A program made the translations under genes and the position numbers. From assembly GCA_964604825.1 (NCBI GenBank), contig CAZSAL010000005.1, positions 1-64,000 of the forward strand: 64,000 bases of DNA. The letters are read 5' to 3'. The notes beneath the pieces are model-generated. The model saw nothing but the letters and a program-made list of their open reading frames with translations, made no database searches and had not been told where the DNA came from. This stretch comes from CAZSAL01 sp964604825 (GTDB lineage: Bacteria; Elusimicrobiota; Elusimicrobia; 2-01-FULL-59-12). Every line of letters begins with the position of its first letter. Positions within the stretch are counted from its first letter, which is position 1. Below, one piece after another: positions 1-7,279 of this stretch.

Positions 1-156
1 GTGGCAGCCGCGCGCGAGTGCGTGGAGCGGTTTCCCGGGGATGTCGTAGCGCGCAACACGCTGGCCAACGCTCTGCTGCAGGCAGGTCGGGCGAAAGAAG
101 CCGTGGCAGCCGCACGCGAGTGCGTGGAGCGGTTTCCCGGGGATGTCGTAGCGCGC
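1..156 (+). repeat. 102-bp tandem duplication inside TPR gene
   Basis: Bases 1-54 recur at 103-156 with a single mismatch, a spacing of exactly 102 bp or 34 codons. Near-identity at the DNA level, not only at the protein level, indicates a recent TPR-unit duplication. Confidence 0.85.
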
Positions 157-699
157 ACCACGCTTATAAAGTGCCTGCTGAAGGTTCGCAATTATGGCGC
201 AGCCCTAACAACTGCAGAGGAAGCAGTGACGCAATTCCCTGAGAACGTAGTCGCCCAGGGCTATCTTGCCGCCGCATATAAGGTAACCGGCAGGCACAGT
301 GACGCCAATGCTTTAGCCGCCTCTCTTACGGAAAAAGTTGTCCCGCCTGAAGTGGCCGATGAGTTGGCTGCATATTTCATGGGCGAACTACCTGAACTCT
401 CTGACGAAGATGATGGAAATACGGATAATTCGGGAAAGTATGCGCTGAAGAGCCTTCTGCCGTTGCTTCTGGCGCCCGGGGCTGCAGCGTTGTGGGCGCT
501 GGATAAACACTTCGGCACGCTGATTCCCGGTGTGCATATGGGAATGACTGGTACCGGATCGCCTTGCTTCCGGGATTTTTCGTGCGGGGGCACGTTTTTG
601 AGCGCCTTATCGGTCCTGGCTTGCCATGCGCTTGCCGATGTAAAACCTGCTTCGCGGCAACCGTCAAAGTGGATCAGACTATTAAGTATATCTGCCTGA
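1..699 (+). CDS. TPR-repeat protein, C-terminal part (5' end outside window)
   Basis: The frame is open from base 1 and ends at the TGA at 697-699, so the true start probably lies upstream. Residues 1-110 are tetratricopeptide repeats with a 34-residue period (units ending in ERFPGDVVAR and TQFPENVVAQ). TPRs are known as helical protein-protein scaffolds; no partner can be read from the sequence. Residues 155-175 form a hydrophobic stretch that could be a membrane segment. The last 55 residues look unlike TPR and may be a degenerate or frameshifted tail. Identification as TPR is firm; function is unknown. Confidence 0.7.
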   Translation: MAAARECVERFPGDVVARNTLANALLQAGRAKEAVAAARECVERFPGDVVARTTLIKCLLKVRNYGAALTTAEEAVTQFPENVVAQGYLAAAYKVTGRHSDANALAASLTEKVVPPEVADELAAYFMGELPELSDEDDGNTDNSGKYALKSLLPLLLAPGAAALWALDKHFGTLIPGVHMGMTGTGSPCFRDFSCGGTFLSALSVLACHALADVKPASRQPSKWIRLLSISA

Positions 700-765
700 T
701 TGCCGACACCAGTCACGCCAATGGTACCGTTGATGAACAGATGACAGTTGCCCGTTCAATCTGTC

Positions 766-789
766 ACCTGCGCCGGATTGGAAGTTTTG
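766..789. repeat. Left copy of 24-bp direct repeat bounding accessory island
   Basis: The 24 bases beginning ACCTGCGCCGGATTGG recur without mismatch at 5222-5245. A second shared string (GGTCTGACACTTTRACCTG) lies just right of this copy (802-820) and overlaps the other (5208-5226). The two copies enclose the ORF6N, restriction-modification and PIN genes, and end before the conserved DUF502/TonB operon. Confidence 0.75.
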
Positions 790-914
790 GCAACGGCAAG
801 GGGTCTGACACTTTAACCTGGGGTAGTTGAGGACGTAGCTGCTTAACTGCTTTTTATATTTTTCGAACCATCGCACCTTGCATGGGGCGTTCAAGCGTCG
901 TACCTTTCACGGCT

Positions 915-959
915 AATCCAAAAAACAACCGAATATTTTTGTTGATGCGGCCTCTAACA
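915..959 (+). repeat. Cassette-leader repeat, copy C
   Basis: A 45-bp string starting AATCCAAAAAACAACCGAAT and ending GGCCTCTAACA stands just before the ORF6N gene. It matches the right two thirds of copies at 1581-1645 and 3791-3855, which also stand before genes. The same TCTAACA end precedes the minus-strand ORF6N gene near 5164. The 700-976 gap holds this and the 24-bp repeat; I see no gene there. Confidence 0.7.
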
Positions 960-976
960 ATTATGGGAGGTGCATG

Positions 977-1501
977 ATGAAAGACATTACGTTGGCAGAG
1001 AAGATTGAGAAACGGATATTTTTTATTCGGGAGCGTAGAGTAATGATTGATCATGATCTTGCTGAACTTTATCAGGTCAGCACGAAAGCAATTAATCAGG
1101 CGGTCAAGCGAAATCCAGGAAGATTTCCGGCAGACTTCGTTTTTCCTTTAACATATCAAGAGAGGAGCGAACTGGTCACAAACTGTGACCGGTTCGGCCG
1201 CCTGAAACATTCGTCAAAACTGCCCTACGCGTTTACAGAGCAGGGAGTCTCAATGCTTTCCAGCGTGCTCCGAAGTGAACGCGCCGTGCTGGTTAATGTG
1301 CAGATTATGCGGGTTTTTGTCCGTGTCAGAGAGTTGTTGGCTACGCATAAGGAACTGGCAAGAAAGCTTGAAGAACTGGAGAAAAAATACGATTCACAAT
1401 TCAGGGTAGTCTTTGACGCGATCCGGGCGCTGATGACCAAACCGGTGTCATCGGCTGGAGAATTGCGCCCTGTAACAACAATCAAAGGGTTTGCGAAGTA
1501 G
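977..1501 (+). CDS. ORF6N-domain (KilA-N-related) DNA-binding protein
   Basis: About 174 aa. Residues 5-90 carry the ORF6N signature (IFFIRERRVMIDHDLAELY, AVKRNPGRFPADFVF, YAFTEQGVSMLSSVLRS), known from phage antirepressor-like proteins and often found in mobile or defence regions. The C-terminal third is a charged helix, probably a coiled coil (LARKLEELEKKYDSQF). ATG at 974 and 977 are adjacent; GGGAGG at 965-970 is spaced better for 977. It lies first in the island and is paralogous to the minus-strand gene at 4630-5133. Its target is unknown. Confidence 0.8.
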   Translation: MKDITLAEKIEKRIFFIRERRVMIDHDLAELYQVSTKAINQAVKRNPGRFPADFVFPLTYQERSELVTNCDRFGRLKHSSKLPYAFTEQGVSMLSSVLRSERAVLVNVQIMRVFVRVRELLATHKELARKLEELEKKYDSQFRVVFDAIRALMTKPVSSAGELRPVTTIKGFAK

Positions 1502-1580
1502 AAGCTACAGAATTGGAAGCATCAGAATTTTATGTGACGACAGTCCCCAGCGGTGGCCTAAAATCAAGAATCCGGCAACC

Positions 1581-1645
1581 CGCTGATTAATCTTTCCCGA
1601 ATCCAAAAAACAACCGAATATTTTTATTGATGCGGCCTCTAACAG
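1581..1645 (+). repeat. Cassette-leader repeat, copy A
   Basis: This 65-bp unit begins CGCTGATTAATCTTTCCCG and ends CTCTAACAG. Its left part equals the last codons and stop of the minus-strand ORF6N gene (GFGKD-stop), yet no ORF6N body adjoins it. It therefore looks like a recombination scar. Copy B is at 3791-3855. Confidence 0.75.
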
Positions 1646-1653
1646 GTGCAGGG

Positions 1654-1791
1654 TATGTCGTCTACTCCTATCATGTGGGGATCAAGAAAGGCTCGGTCTG
1701 AAAAGAATGTCAATACGAAGTATAATTCCAAACAGGTTTCTATCTTCATCCAAAAGTGGGCTGGCGTGGCAAGCGCTCTCTTGGTTATTTA
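1654..1791 (+). pseudogene. Possible truncated ribosomal protein S7 (RpsG) fragment
   Basis: A 45-codon frame contains SRKARSEKNVNTKYNSKQV followed by SIFIQK. This resembles the N-terminal RRRxAEKRxVxPDxKYNSxxVxxFIN region of bacterial S7. It then stops at TAG before any of the conserved S7 core. The match covers about 25 residues and could be chance. It sits in the 334-nt gap between the first ORF6N gene and the endonuclease, right after cassette-leader copy A. Confidence 0.25.
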
Positions 1792-1835
1792 GACTGTCCG
1801 CCAGATGGAAACTTAAGGGGTCTACGTTACTGAAA

Positions 1836-2735
1836 ATGGCTGAAAAAACCGCATCTACTAATCGGGCGCATCCCCTTGCCGAAGTCTTCGGGTTTCCTAC
1901 CGACAATATGTCGGCTTATGCCAATAGATATCGAAAGAACAAGCTGTGTCCTTTTAATAATAAGGTGCCTAACTGCACAAAGGATAAAGCGAACAGTCCC
2001 TTGGGAGTATGTAGCATTTTCGATGGCAATGAGGTCGTCATAACATGCCCTATTCGATTTCGGCAGGAATGGATCATCGCTGAAGATGCGGCAGCATTTT
2101 TCTTCCCGAAAGGAGCTACTTGGACATCATTGACCGAAGTTCGCCTTAAAGATAAACATGGCGAATCTGCGGGCAACATTGATGTTGTCCTTGTTTCCTA
2201 TGATGACCACGGCACTATTACCGGCTTTGGCGCTTTGGAAGTCCAGGCTGTTTACATCTCGGGAAATATCCGAAATCCTTTCGAGTATTACATACAAGAC
2301 CCTGCGAAACGCGCACAGATGGATTGGCAGCATAAACCGAATTATCCAGGACCCGATTACCTGTCATCATCGCGCAAACGCCTGGCCCCTCAACTGATTT
2401 ACAAGGGCGGTATTTTGAATAATTGGCGCCGCAAAACCGCAGTGGCATTGAACAGAGGTTTCTATGAAACTTTGCCTCGATTTACGGAAGTACCTGCGGA
2501 TGAAGCTGAAATTGCCTGGATGGTATATGACTTGAACTTGGATAAGGGATCAAATCGATATGTTTTAGAAAAGTATAAAACGGTTTATACGAAATTAAGC
2601 AAAGCACTTACACAACTTACCGTATCAGATGCTGGTGACGAGAAAGATTTCCTGGAACATTTGCAAACCAAACTTGATGAAAAATTAGAGAGCGGCAACC
2701 CTCCTGATGCCCCAACCCTGGATACGCTTCTATGA
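1836..2735 (+). CDS. NotI-family type II restriction endonuclease
   Basis: 299 aa from ATG 1836. The frame is open from 1707, but the extra residues do not resemble the family. Cys38, Cys47, Cys59 and Cys71 reproduce the four-cysteine iron-binding arrangement of NotI, including CPF and LGVC. Asp116 (GNIDVVLV) and Glu135-x-Gln137 (GALEVQAVY) fit the NotI version of the PD-(D/E)xK nuclease core. The stop overlaps the methylase start (ATGA), so the two are translationally coupled as a restriction-modification pair. The family assignment rests on these motifs; the cut site cannot be read. NotI itself is about 80 residues longer. Confidence 0.78.
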   Translation: MAEKTASTNRAHPLAEVFGFPTDNMSAYANRYRKNKLCPFNNKVPNCTKDKANSPLGVCSIFDGNEVVITCPIRFRQEWIIAEDAAAFFFPKGATWTSLTEVRLKDKHGESAGNIDVVLVSYDDHGTITGFGALEVQAVYISGNIRNPFEYYIQDPAKRAQMDWQHKPNYPGPDYLSSSRKRLAPQLIYKGGILNNWRRKTAVALNRGFYETLPRFTEVPADEAEIAWMVYDLNLDKGSNRYVLEKYKTVYTKLSKALTQLTVSDAGDEKDFLEHLQTKLDEKLESGNPPDAPTLDTLL

Positions 2736-3628
2736 CTCCTGCTCAATTAGCCCTGCTCGGAGAGGTCCCCTGTCAGCAGATTGTTAATGTTGCTTCCGTA
2801 CCTCAGCGCAGTCCATTCAGGTATCCAGGTGGAAAAACATGGTTGGTCCCACAAATACGTGAATGGCTGGGAAGTTTAAATGAAAAACCCAGAGAATTTA
2901 TTGAACCATTCGCTGGAGGTGGAATCGTCAGCCTAACAGTAGGTTTTGAGAATCTGGCTGATAAGGTGGCAATGATTGAGTTGGATGAAGATATCGCTGC
3001 TGTATGGGAAACTATTTTAAGCGACGATGCTACATGGTTGGCAAATAAAATTGCCACATTTGATTTAACCGTTGAATCAGCTAAGCGTGAGTTGGCTCGC
3101 GAAAGCGCAGACATTAAGCAGAAAGCATTCAAAACCATTTTGAAGAATCGTATTTATCACGGAGGAATTCTCGCCCCCGGAAGCGGATTTATCAAGAACG
3201 GTGAAAATGGTAAAGGAATCGCATCGAGATGGTATCCGCAAACTTTAAAACGACGCATTGAGAACATTAACATGCTCAAGACTCGATTTCAATTTATCCA
3301 TGGCGATGGCCTGAAATACCTGAGACATAATGCGCATAGAACCGATGCAGTATTTTTTATCGACCCGCCCTATACCGCCGCCGGAAAGAAGGCCGGGCGT
3401 CGATTGTACGCGATCAACGAACTGGACCATGAAGAACTTTTCAGAGTTGCGGAAACTCTGCAAGGCGATTTCTTAATGACTTATGACAATGCGGATGGTG
3501 TTCTTGCTCTTGCCAAGAAATATGGGTTTAGCACAGCCATTATCCCGATGAAAAACACCCACCACGCTGAGATGACAGAGCTTTTAATCGGTCGAGATTT
3601 GCGCTGGGCACAACAAAACTCCTTTTAA
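2732..3628 (+). CDS. D12-class DNA adenine methyltransferase (Dam family)
   Basis: 298 aa. N6-adenine methylation of DNA with S-adenosylmethionine is indicated by FRYPGGK near the N-terminus, EPFAGGG (SAM-binding motif I) near residue 59, and the catalytic DPPY motif (FFIDPPYTAAGKKAGRR). The C-terminus (TYDN, TELLIG) also follows the Dam/T4 Dam family. It overlaps the NotI-like endonuclease by 4 nt and is its presumed protective partner. NotI's own methylase acts on cytosine, so an adenine enzyme paired with a NotI-like nuclease implies a different target. Confidence 0.88.
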   Translation: MTPAQLALLGEVPCQQIVNVASVPQRSPFRYPGGKTWLVPQIREWLGSLNEKPREFIEPFAGGGIVSLTVGFENLADKVAMIELDEDIAAVWETILSDDATWLANKIATFDLTVESAKRELARESADIKQKAFKTILKNRIYHGGILAPGSGFIKNGENGKGIASRWYPQTLKRRIENINMLKTRFQFIHGDGLKYLRHNAHRTDAVFFIDPPYTAAGKKAGRRLYAINELDHEELFRVAETLQGDFLMTYDNADGVLALAKKYGFSTAIIPMKNTHHAEMTELLIGRDLRWAQQNSF

Positions 3629-3648
3629 GCCCAAGGGACCGGATCCTA

Positions 3649-3813
3649 AGCGGAAAAACTGCCGCTTAATCAGAAGACAGTCAGAATCTACGATCTACAG
3701 GTTCTGCCACCTTAACCTGTGCATCAGATGAGAAAGTGGCGGACACTCTGTCTCACCCTCCCTTCGTCGGGCCATCCCCCGCACGCAATCCGCTGATTAA
3801 TCTTTCCCGAATC
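3649..3813 (+). repeat. 165-bp island repeat, copy 1
   Basis: Bases 3649-3813 recur almost unchanged at 4482-4646. The start (AGCGGAAAAACTGCCGCTTAA) contains a short inverted repeat, AGCGG/CCGCT. In copy 2 the same bases are the last codons of the small gene at 4353-4502, so copy 1 looks like a duplicated gene tail plus downstream DNA left behind the methylase. It fills the 254-nt gap 3629-3882 together with leader copy B. Confidence 0.85.
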
Positions 3814-3855
3814 AAAAAAACGACCGAATATTTTTGTTGATGCGGCCTCTAACAG
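3791..3855 (+). repeat. Cassette-leader repeat, copy B
   Basis: The same 65-bp unit as 1581-1645, with a few substitutions, overlapping the right end of the 165-bp repeat. It ends CTCTAACAG directly before the PIN-domain gene. Confidence 0.75.
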
Positions 3856-3882
3856 TTGTCATCACACCTCAGGAGGCTGCTT

Positions 3883-4356
3883 ATGAATCTCACCAAAAAG
3901 AGGCTCAAGCTGTATTTAGATACGACGATACCGAGTTACGTCTTCTCATTGGATTCGATTGAACGGATGATTATCACCAGGCGATTTATGGCGTTCCGAA
4001 AATCTCCTGATTATGAAATGATAATATCTGATGTAGTTATCGAAGAGCTTGAGAGGGCTCCGGAACCCAAGAGGGTGTTGCTGCTTGAACAGGTTGCTGG
4101 ACTGCCGCGATTGCATATGACTCTGGAAGCCGAACATCTGGCGAACAGCTATATCCGTCATAAGATATTGCCCCCAGGCTCATTGGATGATGCGCGGCAT
4201 GTTGCGCTGGCTACACTCAACGGCGCCGATGCGCTTGTAAGCTGGAATTTTGGGCATCTGGTCAATGTGCGGCGAAGTCTTGCGATTAATCAGTTGAATG
4301 ACCATTTAAATCTGCCGCAAATCGAAATTGTGACGCCGCAGGAGGTGCTGGTATGA
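3883..4356 (+). CDS. PIN-domain ribonuclease-like protein (probable VapC-type toxin)
   Basis: 157 aa. PIN domains cut RNA with a metal-bound acidic cluster. Visible here are the N-terminal LYLDTTIPSYVFS strand with its Asp, an acidic SDVVIEELE segment, the SLDDARHVALA helix with paired Asp, and the closing LVSWNFGHL segment with a conserved Asn. ATG 3883 is chosen because AGGAGG lies at 3871-3876; a TTG at 3856 lacks one. The downstream gene overlaps by 4 nt and could be its antitoxin. Toxin activity is inferred from this pairing. Confidence 0.72.
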   Translation: MNLTKKRLKLYLDTTIPSYVFSLDSIERMIITRRFMAFRKSPDYEMIISDVVIEELERAPEPKRVLLLEQVAGLPRLHMTLEAEHLANSYIRHKILPPGSLDDARHVALATLNGADALVSWNFGHLVNVRRSLAINQLNDHLNLPQIEIVTPQEVLV

Positions 4357-4502
4357 AGAAGATTGATAAAACCCTGGCGGAAGTCAGGCGATGGAAGGCC
4401 AGGGTCTCCGCAAAAACGAGAAAAATGAAACCGGCAGAAGTGGTCGCCTACTTCAGGGAGGCTTCCACCGCTCATAGACGCAGCGGAAAAACTGCCGCTT
4501 AA
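4353..4502 (+). CDS. Small basic protein downstream of PIN gene (candidate antitoxin)
   Basis: 49 aa (MKKIDKTLAEVRRWKARVSA...). The start overlaps the PIN gene stop as ATGA, and GGAGG lies 8 nt upstream inside the PIN gene. The predicted structure is a single charged helix with a Lys/Arg-rich core. The last six codons (SGKTAA) and stop fall inside the 165-bp repeat. Size and coupling suggest an antitoxin, but I recognise no family. Confidence 0.55.
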   Translation: MKKIDKTLAEVRRWKARVSAKTRKMKPAEVVAYFREASTAHRRSGKTAA

Positions 4503-4646
4503 TCAGAAGACAGCCAGAATCTACGATCTACGGGTTCTGCCACCTTAACCTGTGCATCAGATGAGAAAGTGGCGGACACTCTGTCTCACCCTCCCTTCGT
4601 CGGGCCATCCCCCGCACGCAATCCGCTGATTAATCTTTCCCGAATC
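4482..4646 (+). repeat. 165-bp island repeat, copy 2
   Basis: Second copy of 3649-3813. Its left end codes the tail of the small gene at 4353-4502. Its right end is the tail (GFGKD-stop, antisense) of the minus-strand ORF6N gene. In this copy both ends therefore belong to real genes, which makes it the likelier parental arrangement. Confidence 0.85.
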
Positions 4647-5133
4647 CCTTTACCCTCGGCCCGGTTATCTCCTGCGGGTTTTTGAGTTTGTGAATGTCCT
4701 TACTTATGAACCCAACTTCCGTTTCAACCAGGTCCACCCGCCCTTCAAGCCGTTCCACTTTTTGATGAATATCTTTGCGCATCCCCAGCGCATGGCGGAG
4801 TTTGATGAATGCCCTCATAATGGCGATGTTAACCAGCGCCGCCCGTTCACTCCGCAGGACGCTGGACAACATTGCGACTCCTTGTTCTGTAAATGCATAG
4901 GGTAGATATCTTGGCCCGCCCCATCTTGAGGTTTCATAATGAAACCTCAAGGTCTCAGCTTCATTAGGGTGAAGCCTGAACATAAAGTCCGGAGGGAATC
5001 GGATCAGATTTCTTTTTACGGCAAGGTTGATCGACTTCGTCGGTACTCCGTATAACTTTGCAATATCTTTATCCAGCAAAATTCTTTGACCACGGATAAA
5101 ATGGATCTTTTCTTCAATCGGCAGCTTTTGCAT
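4630..5133 (-). CDS. ORF6N-domain DNA-binding protein, second paralogue
   Basis: 167 aa. The ORF6N core is clear: IHFIRGQRILLDKDIAKLYG, AVKRNLIRFPPDFMF, YAFTEQGVAMLSSVLRS. A C-terminal helical segment follows (DIHQKVERLEGRVDLVETEV), probably a coiled coil. ATG at 5133 follows GGAGGAG. The frame extends 10 codons further upstream, but without a ribosome-binding site. It converges with the PIN operon across the 165-bp repeat. Like the gene at 977-1501 it is probably a phage-derived regulator; its role is unknown. Confidence 0.8.
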   Translation of the reverse strand: MQKLPIEEKIHFIRGQRILLDKDIAKLYGVPTKSINLAVKRNLIRFPPDFMFRLHPNEAETLRFHYETSRWGGPRYLPYAFTEQGVAMLSSVLRSERAALVNIAIMRAFIKLRHALGMRKDIHQKVERLEGRVDLVETEVGFISKDIHKLKNPQEITGPRVKGFGKD

Positions 5134-5221
5134 TTGTCTCCTCCAGGTGGAATATGGCGTCATCTGTTAGAGAGGGTGAGACGAAAAATATTCACTCTAA
5201 GGCCAGTGGTCTGACACTTTG

Positions 5222-5245
5222 ACCTGCGCCGGATTGGAAGTTTTG
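5222..5245. repeat. Right copy of 24-bp direct repeat bounding accessory island
   Basis: Identical over 24 bases to 766-789. From here to 5484 no convincing gene is seen. Two minus-strand frames at 5254-5634 run into the DUF502 gene and resemble no family known to me. Confidence 0.75.
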
Positions 5246-5440
5246 TACAGGACTCATGTTGTAGAATTCTTCAAATGTCTTTCGAAAACCGGTGCCGTAA
5301 TCTGCTCGCCTTCCTTATTTTTTCCCAGTCCCTGGCCTCCCGCTGGTGTCCCAAAGTCCCGTGGGTTTTGACTCTGCAGGCGCCGCAGAGAGACACGGCC
5401 CTTTTGCTGCCCGGGGAAGTCGCGGACGCGGCGTGCAGGC

Positions 5441-5468
5441 TTGCGCGTTGATTTCCTCGTCGTAATAT
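5441..5468 (+). promoter_or_regulatory. Candidate sigma-70 promoter of DUF502-TonB operon
   Basis: TTGCGC at 5441-5446 and TAATAT at 5463-5468 are separated by 16 nt. They end 16 nt before the ATG of the first operon gene. Prediction from consensus only. Confidence 0.4.
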
Positions 5469-5484
5469 AAGAGAATAGAATTCC

Positions 5485-6105
5485 ATGCTGAAGAAAATCA
5501 AAAAGCAGTTTTTTGCAGGGTTGGTTATTTTTGTCCCTCTCAGCCTTACCATCTACTTTTTTCACCTCCTGTTTTTGGTAATGAGCCAGGCTCTGCTGCC
5601 TGCATTTGAGGGCTGGGCAAACCTGCCGCAGCATTACACCCGCCCGATCAGTTTTGTCGTAACGATCCTGATTATCTGGCTGCTGGGGGTCGTGGCTTCA
5701 AATTTCATCGGCAAGCGGCTGATCACGTGGTTCGAAGGGGGAATTCATCACATTCCGTTTTTCCGGGGTCTTTATGAGGCCCTTCAAAAGATCACCGAAG
5801 CTTTTTTCGGATCCAAGCCCATTTACCAGTCCGCGGTTCTCGTGGAATTCCCGCGCAAGGGCGTTTATGCTTTCGCTTTCGTGACAAATCGGATTCCCGC
5901 AGAAGTGTTTCAATCGCCTGAGCCGATGCTTTGCGTTTTTGTCCCCACAGTTCCAAACCCGACTTCGGGATTCCTTCTTTATATCCGCGAGTCCGAGACC
6001 ATAAGGCTTCATATGTCCATAGAAGAAACCGCCAAAATCCTGGTTTCGCACGGTTTCGTCCCGATTCAGCAGAAAGCTATCGCAAGAAAGGCGCCGAATG
6101 TTTGA
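5485..6105 (+). CDS. DUF502 family integral membrane protein
   Basis: 206 aa. Two transmembrane helices are evident at about residues 9-35 and 53-75. They are followed by the family's conserved block around GGIHHIPFFRGLYEALQKI and a soluble domain with SAVLVEFPRKGVYAFAFVT and FVPTVPNPTSGFLLY. These agree with the DUF502 family, which has no established biochemical role. It overlaps the exbB-like gene by 8 nt, so it is the first gene of the energy-transduction operon. The stretch FVPTVPNPTSG is a family hallmark. Confidence 0.88.
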   Translation: MLKKIKKQFFAGLVIFVPLSLTIYFFHLLFLVMSQALLPAFEGWANLPQHYTRPISFVVTILIIWLLGVVASNFIGKRLITWFEGGIHHIPFFRGLYEALQKITEAFFGSKPIYQSAVLVEFPRKGVYAFAFVTNRIPAEVFQSPEPMLCVFVPTVPNPTSGFLLYIRESETIRLHMSIEETAKILVSHGFVPIQQKAIARKAPNV

Positions 6106-6772
6106 GTTATCGTCCCTGAAACAGATGTGGGCCAATGCCTGGCCGATTATTTCCCTGCTGCTTTTTTCGTCCATCATTTCTGTCGCCATAATCCTGGAGC
6201 GCTGGCTGCATTTGAGGAGGGCGGCATTCGACAGAGACCAGGTGCTGGGTAAATTGCGTCGTCTATTGCTGGAAAACCGCCGCGAACAGGCTCTGGCTTA
6301 CGCGGAATCGCTCGATAAACCGGTGGGCCGCGTTCTTGCCGTTCTTCTTGAATCGACCATTTCGCACGGGCAGATTTCCTACGGGGCGCTGGAAAGGCTC
6401 AGCGACCGTCTGATACGCACGGAAAATGCCGGGATGACCCGCTACATCACCGGTCTTGGAACAATCGGCAGCACCGCTCCGTTTGTCGGATTGTTCGGCA
6501 CCGTGGTCGGTATTATTCACGCTTTCCGCGCCATATCCGAAAACGCGGGCGGTGGCCCGGGAGTGGTGGCAAACGGCATTGCCGAAGCCCTGATCACGAC
6601 CGCTCTCGGCCTGTTTGTCGCTATTCCGGCGGTCATCTGCTACAACCTTTTTATGAGAAAAATCGAGCGCATAGTTGAAGATATGGAACTCTGCGTGGAA
6701 GAAGTGGTTGACGCCGTCACAGCCGACCGCGCCCCCGCCCCTCCCAGGCCGCCGGCCTCCGTCCGCCAATGA
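6098..6772 (+). CDS. MotA/TolQ/ExbB proton channel family protein
   Basis: 224 aa. Three membrane helices lie at about residues 14-34, 118-142 and 158-182. The family signature GLGTIGSTAPFVGLFGTVVG spans the second helix, and NGIAEALITTALGLFVAIPA the third. Such proteins form the proton-conducting pentamer that energises TonB or TolA across the periplasm. It sits between DUF502 and the ExbD-like gene with overlaps of 8 and 4 nt. Without Pal or TolB nearby, and with a TonB-like gene downstream, ExbB is likelier than TolQ. Confidence 0.9.
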   Translation: MFELSSLKQMWANAWPIISLLLFSSIISVAIILERWLHLRRAAFDRDQVLGKLRRLLLENRREQALAYAESLDKPVGRVLAVLLESTISHGQISYGALERLSDRLIRTENAGMTRYITGLGTIGSTAPFVGLFGTVVGIIHAFRAISENAGGGPGVVANGIAEALITTALGLFVAIPAVICYNLFMRKIERIVEDMELCVEEVVDAVTADRAPAPPRPPASVRQ

Positions 6773-7191
6773 CCGGTATACACAGGCAGCGTAACAGTCC
6801 GATCGTCGATATAAATATGATCCCTTTAATCGACGTTTCCCTGGTTTTGCTGATTATTTTTATGGTCATGACGCCGTTTCTTGTGCAGCAGCAGATAAGA
6901 GTTAACCTGCCCCATTCCGTGACTTCCAGCGAAGCCCCGGATCGTCCGATTGTTATAGTTATCCAGCCGCAGGGGGAATTGACTTTGAATGGAAAGGCTG
7001 AGGCTGCTGCATCGCTGCAAAGCGATTTAAAGCCCCTCCTGCGGGGGAAGACAGATCGCCCAATCCTTGTTCAGGCGGATAAGAGCACGCCTCTCGAGAA
7101 AGTGGTGGCTGTCATGGACATCGCCAAACAGCTGAATGTGGCGCGGCTGGGTATTTCCGTGGAAACCCCACAGGGCAAAGGGCAAAAGTAA
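6769..7191 (+). CDS. ExbD/TolR family biopolymer transport protein
   Basis: 140 aa. One N-terminal helix at about residues 18-40 carries Asp22 (IPLIDVSLVLLIIFMVM), the protonatable residue expected for ExbD/TolR. The rest is a periplasmic domain (IQADKSTPLEKVVAVMDIA-like, ending ISVETPQ). It overlaps the ExbB-like gene by ATGA. The last five codons (GKGQK) and the stop lie in a dispersed inverted repeat (7172-7268), so the native C-terminus may have been replaced. Confidence 0.9.
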   Translation: MTGIHRQRNSPIVDINMIPLIDVSLVLLIIFMVMTPFLVQQQIRVNLPHSVTSSEAPDRPIVIVIQPQGELTLNGKAEAAASLQSDLKPLLRGKTDRPILVQADKSTPLEKVVAVMDIAKQLNVARLGISVETPQGKGQK

Positions 7192-7268
7192 AAGGATAAA
7201 ACGTGGTTAACTGCGCTCCAAAAATGTATTCCTTGTTTTGCCCTTTTCCCTTTGCATTTTGCCCTGAA
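7172..7268. repeat. Dispersed inverted repeat, family VI, copy 1
   Basis: Left arm CAGGGCAAAGGGCAAAAG and a complementary right arm ending GCATTTTGCCCTG enclose the short gap between the ExbD and TonB genes. The same arms occur at 14329-14427 behind mltA. In both places the upstream gene's stop codon lies within the left arm. Confidence 0.7.
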
Positions 7269-7279
7269 GGTATCTTGGG

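Noticed and set aside
915..3855. Classical integron with attC sites
   Set aside because: Repeats end in CTCTAAC, but the matching GTTRRRY partner and an intI gene are not seen; only an integron-like pattern can be stated.
5254..5634. Minus-strand frames before the DUF502 gene
   Set aside because: They overlap the DUF502 coding start and the likely promoter; no family resemblance.
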